Below are positions 63,113 through 64,000 of a stretch of DNA of 64,000 nt, piece after piece. The DNA comes from JBEKTY01 sp049515555. Lineage in GTDB: Bacteria > Planctomycetota > Planctomycetia > Pirellulales > Thermoguttaceae. Position 1 is the first letter of the stretch. Each line of letters begins with the position of its first letter. Made by a program: the position numbers and the translations under genes. Location of the stretch: positions 1 through 64,000 of the forward strand of contig JBEKTY010000002.1 in assembly GCA_049515555.1 (NCBI GenBank). The letters run 5' to 3'. Under the pieces are notes generated by a model. The model had not been told where the DNA came from, ran no database searches, and worked only from the letters and a program-made list of their open reading frames with translations.

Positions 63113-64000
63113 ATGGAAACATTCCTGCTCCTGATAGGGATCGTGATCGGGTCGGCGACGGATGCCCGAGGCGCCGTCGCTTTTCTCCTGCCACAAGGCC
63201 CCCGGGAAATACCGGCTTCGGAAAACGACACCGCCCGCGAAGTGGCCGATCGACTTGTCGCGGCCGTGCCGCTGTGGCCGGTCGAGGGCGGGAAGTTCGT
63301 CGATCGTTCGAGCCGGACCGTGCCGCTGGAACGTTTCTCCGTGATATGGTGCCATCAGGGCGAAGCGGCGGCCTGCTCAGGGCCACTGACCGAAGCGGCG
63401 ACCGTCGCCGCTCTGAGCCGATACGCCCAGGACGGTCGAAGCCTGCTGTTGACGGGTGTGGCCGCGGGCCTCGTGGCTCCCCTGGGCCTCGAGACGCTGC
63501 GCACCAGGCCGGTTGTCTTCGGCCACGACCGCGCTCAGGCTGGGCTGGTGCCGATCGCCACGGCGCATCCGGTCCTCGGTGCGCTCGATTTGGACCGCGA
63601 CGTGCTGTGGATGAACAATGCCGTATACCCGGCGTTTGCCGAGTTCCATCCGCTGAGCACCCCCGCTCGCGGCGCGCTCTTAGCGCGGACGCCCGGCGGG
63701 CCCGAGAACCCCTTGGTGGAGTACCGGCTGGGCCGTGGTCGCGTCGTCGCCTTGGCCTGGCGACTTTCGCCGCACTATCACATCGCGCCGGCAAGTTATC
63801 GCGCGAATTTCGAACAACTGCTCAAGAACCTGTTGGCCTATCTCGGTGATTCGAGTGAATCGCGCCCTCCCGGCACGAGTGCCGGGGCTAAACCAACCGT
63901 CGGCGTGCGACCCAACGAGTGGCAAGCCCTGGAACTGGCCATCGACGACCTTTGCGATACCTTCAAGGATCGCTATCCGGCGGGCCGCAAGTATCGGCAG
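63113..64000 (+). CDS. Amidotransferase-like N-terminal domain of a multidomain protein, cut by window end
   Basis: 296 codons from ATG 63113, open to the window edge. Signal-like start METFLLLIGIVIGSATDARG. Residues ~25-250 look like a class I glutamine-amidotransferase-like fold (SVIWCHQGEAAACSG, LSRYAQDGRSLLLTGVAAGL, EYRLGRGRVVALAWRLSPHY), as found at the front of planctomycete multidomain proteins; no catalytic Cys is obvious. After a linker containing a palindrome, the last residues (LAIDDLCDTFKDRYPAGRKY) match the opening of the HzsA module of the protein at 31279 (LAVEDLVQTHGARYPKGPEY). It is therefore probably a further HzsA-related haem protein. Confidence 0.65.
   Translation, partial: METFLLLIGIVIGSATDARGAVAFLLPQGPREIPASENDTAREVADRLVAAVPLWPVEGGKFVDRSSRTVPLERFSVIWCHQGEAAACSGPLTEAATVAALSRYAQDGRSLLLTGVAAGLVAPLGLETLRTRPVVFGHDRAQAGLVPIATAHPVLGALDLDRDVLWMNNAVYPAFAEFHPLSTPARGALLARTPGGPENPLVEYRLGRGRVVALAWRLSPHYHIAPASYRANFEQLLKNLLAYLGDSSESRPPGTSAGAKPTVGVRPNEWQALELAIDDLCDTFKDRYPAGRKYRQ
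63869..63886. repeat. Palindrome inside a coding linker
   Basis: CCCGGCAC and GTGCCGGG pair perfectly around a 2-nt GA loop inside the last gene. The frame stays open and encodes a low-complexity linker (RPPGTSAGAKP) between two domains, as though a short dispersed palindrome had been domesticated there. Confidence 0.55.

Overview
The window is a 64 kb, high-GC stretch of bacterial chromosome that most resembles a planctomycete, probably of the Pirellulales type. This is inferred from gene content: many Tat- or Sec-exported Gfo/Idh/MocA proteins, DUF1080 (3-keto-glycoside hydrolase) domains, DUF4838 and DUF6807 proteins, giant PQQ/NHL-type beta-propellers, and several exported haem proteins related to the alpha subunit of hydrazine synthase (HzsA-related). 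I see no rRNA, tRNA, CRISPR array or intact mobile element. Nearly every gene has an export signal, so the region looks like a large island for carbohydrate handling outside the cytoplasm.

Layout. 0-0.5 kb: a REP-like palindrome and a small TM1266-like regulator with its own promoter and a direct-repeat operator candidate. 0.5-6.5 kb: a Tat-exported aldo/keto-reductase-like protein coupled by a GTGA overlap to a 1610-aa beta-propeller/CBM9 protein. 6.7-8.6 kb: a DUF4838 protein. 8.7-15.1 kb: four paralogous Tat-exported proteins related to the L-fucose/L-arabinose isomerase fold, two on each strand around a divergent promoter region. 15.2-21.4 kb: divergent DUF1080-DUF6259 (frameshifted near its end) and DUF1080-LamG-GH32 enzymes. 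21.5-24.2 kb: HzsA-related protein 1. 24.2-25.0 kb: a cupin sugar-isomerase-like protein behind a strong promoter and a structured leader with a small upstream reading frame. 25.1-27.2 kb: a three-gene coupled operon ending in glycerol dehydrogenase. 27.4-31.2 kb: GH36 alpha-galactosidase and a Gfo/Idh/MocA oxidoreductase. 31.3-45.2 kb: three more HzsA-related proteins with different accessory modules (SUMF1; CBM9, FN3 and LamG; a jelly roll), interrupted by a URO-D family gene. 45.2-45.5 kb: SGNH-hydrolase remnant. 45.6-49.9 kb: Gfo/Idh/MocA, DUF6807 and GH127 genes. 50.2-58.1 kb: SSS sugar symporter, CBM32-DUF4838 protein and a PQQ propeller with a decayed methyltransferase domain. 58.1-59.4 kb: a patch of gene fragments including half an MFS transporter. 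59.4-63.0 kb: exported nitrilase-family hydrolase and GH2 glycosidase. 63.1-64.0 kb: the start of another multidomain protein whose last visible residues match the opening of an HzsA module, cut by the window edge.

Working model (inference): exported glycosidases (GH2, GH32, GH36, GH127) release sugars; exported Gfo/Idh/MocA enzymes and DUF1080 domains fit the oxidation and cleavage of 3-keto-glycosides; isomerase-like and cupin proteins interconvert sugars; the SSS symporter imports products; and the HzsA-related c-type haem proteins are candidates for taking up electrons or doing redox chemistry at the cell surface. The repeated pairing of HzsA-like haem proteins with carbohydrate-active genes, and their mix-and-match accessory domains, is the most interesting undescribed feature here.
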